Below, piece by piece: positions 9,090-9,194 of a stretch of DNA of 9,194 bases. Source of the DNA: Bacteroidota bacterium. GTDB lineage: Bacteria > Bacteroidota > Bacteroidia > Chitinophagales > Chitinophagaceae. Position 1 is the first letter of the stretch. Each line of letters begins with the position of its first letter. The DNA lies in contig JAPLER010000240.1 of the NCBI GenBank assembly GCA_026391115.1, positions 1-9,194 of the forward strand. The letters are read 5' to 3'. The translations under genes were made by a program, and so were the position numbers. A model generated the notes under the pieces. The model saw nothing but the letters and a program-made list of their open reading frames with translations. It did no database searches and had not been told where the DNA came from.

Positions 9090-9194
9090 ACTTAAATAAC
9101 ATGAATAAAAAAAATGCATCCAATTGGATGCATTTTTTTTATTCATGTTATTTAAGTTTATAATTTAACAAACTTAGTTGTTACTGCATTTTCA
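9053..9194. repeat. Perfect 142-bp palindrome reaching the window end
   Basis: Bases 9053-9123 are exactly repeated as reverse complement in 9124-9194, with no mismatch and no spacer beyond the terminator loop. The left arm includes the last eleven codons (ENAVTTKFVKL) and stop of the T9SS protein gene. The right arm therefore carries an inverted copy of that gene end on the minus strand (9158-9194). The match holds to the last base given, so its true extent is unknown. It is probably an assembly fold-back at the terminator hairpin, not a genomic inverted duplication. Confidence 0.97.
9107..9140 (+). terminator. Symmetric rho-independent terminator after the T9SS protein gene
   Basis: Eight A (9107-9114), stem TGCATCC (9115-9121), loop AATT (9122-9125), stem GGATGCA (9126-9132), then eight T (9133-9140). 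It begins 17 bases after the TAA stop. Because the A and T tracts are both eight long, it should work in either direction, which would suit a convergent gene beyond the window. It is the centre of the larger palindrome described separately; this core is typical enough to be genuine even if the outer arms are not. Confidence 0.88.

Noticed and set aside
9053..9194. Hairpin telomere of a linear replicon, or an IS/transposon end
   Set aside because: The centre is a textbook A-tract/stem/T-tract terminator placed right after a stop codon, and the arms copy ordinary coding sequence. There is no transposase, target duplication or resolvase gene. A fold-back artefact is simpler.

Overview
This window looks like a piece of an AT-rich Bacteroidota genome, most likely from the Chitinophagales/Chitinophagaceae or a related environmental lineage. 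That assignment rests on three things: a type IX secretion (T9SS) C-terminal sorting domain on the plus-strand protein, the 'LPVKF...NWQSSSEIN..GFEIQRS.DGK.F' module that precedes such tails in this phylum, and very large Ser/Thr/Asn/Gly-rich surface proteins built from beta-helix, TIG, FN3, PKD-like and P domains. No RNA gene, CRISPR array, IS element, toxin-antitoxin pair or phage gene was found.

Layout. Positions 1 to about 6616 (minus strand) hold one giant secreted multidomain protein. It runs off the left edge and is split by one apparent frameshift near 3331-3333. If repaired, it has at least about 2200 residues in the window. From N to C terminus it has a signal peptide, a right-handed beta-helix ending in a GADE motif, two TIG-like domains, two FN3-like domains, a jelly-roll, another FN3, a long beta-solenoid-like stretch, a TIG-like domain, a PKD-like module, a proprotein-convertase P domain and further PKD-like sequence. 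Its C terminus, where a T9SS tail would be expected, lies outside the window.

Positions about 6617-6899 are a divergent AT-rich intergenic region. It contains a 23-A tract and a 13-T tract and must hold promoters for both flanking genes. Positions 6900-9089 (plus strand) are a complete 729-residue T9SS cargo protein of unknown function. It is followed by a strong symmetric rho-independent terminator at 9107-9140. The terminator is the centre of a perfect 142-bp palindrome (9053-9194) that ends on the last base of the window and includes an inverted copy of the last codons of the gene. This is most economically an assembly fold-back at a contig end.

The two genes are divergently transcribed exported proteins. 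The plus-strand product is expected at the cell surface or released through T9SS. The minus-strand product is probably the same, but its tail is not visible. I see no enzyme catalytic motif in either and no convincing undescribed system. The points most worth checking are the frameshift with apparent loss of domain-edge sequence, the terminal palindrome, and the homopolymer tracts between the divergent genes.
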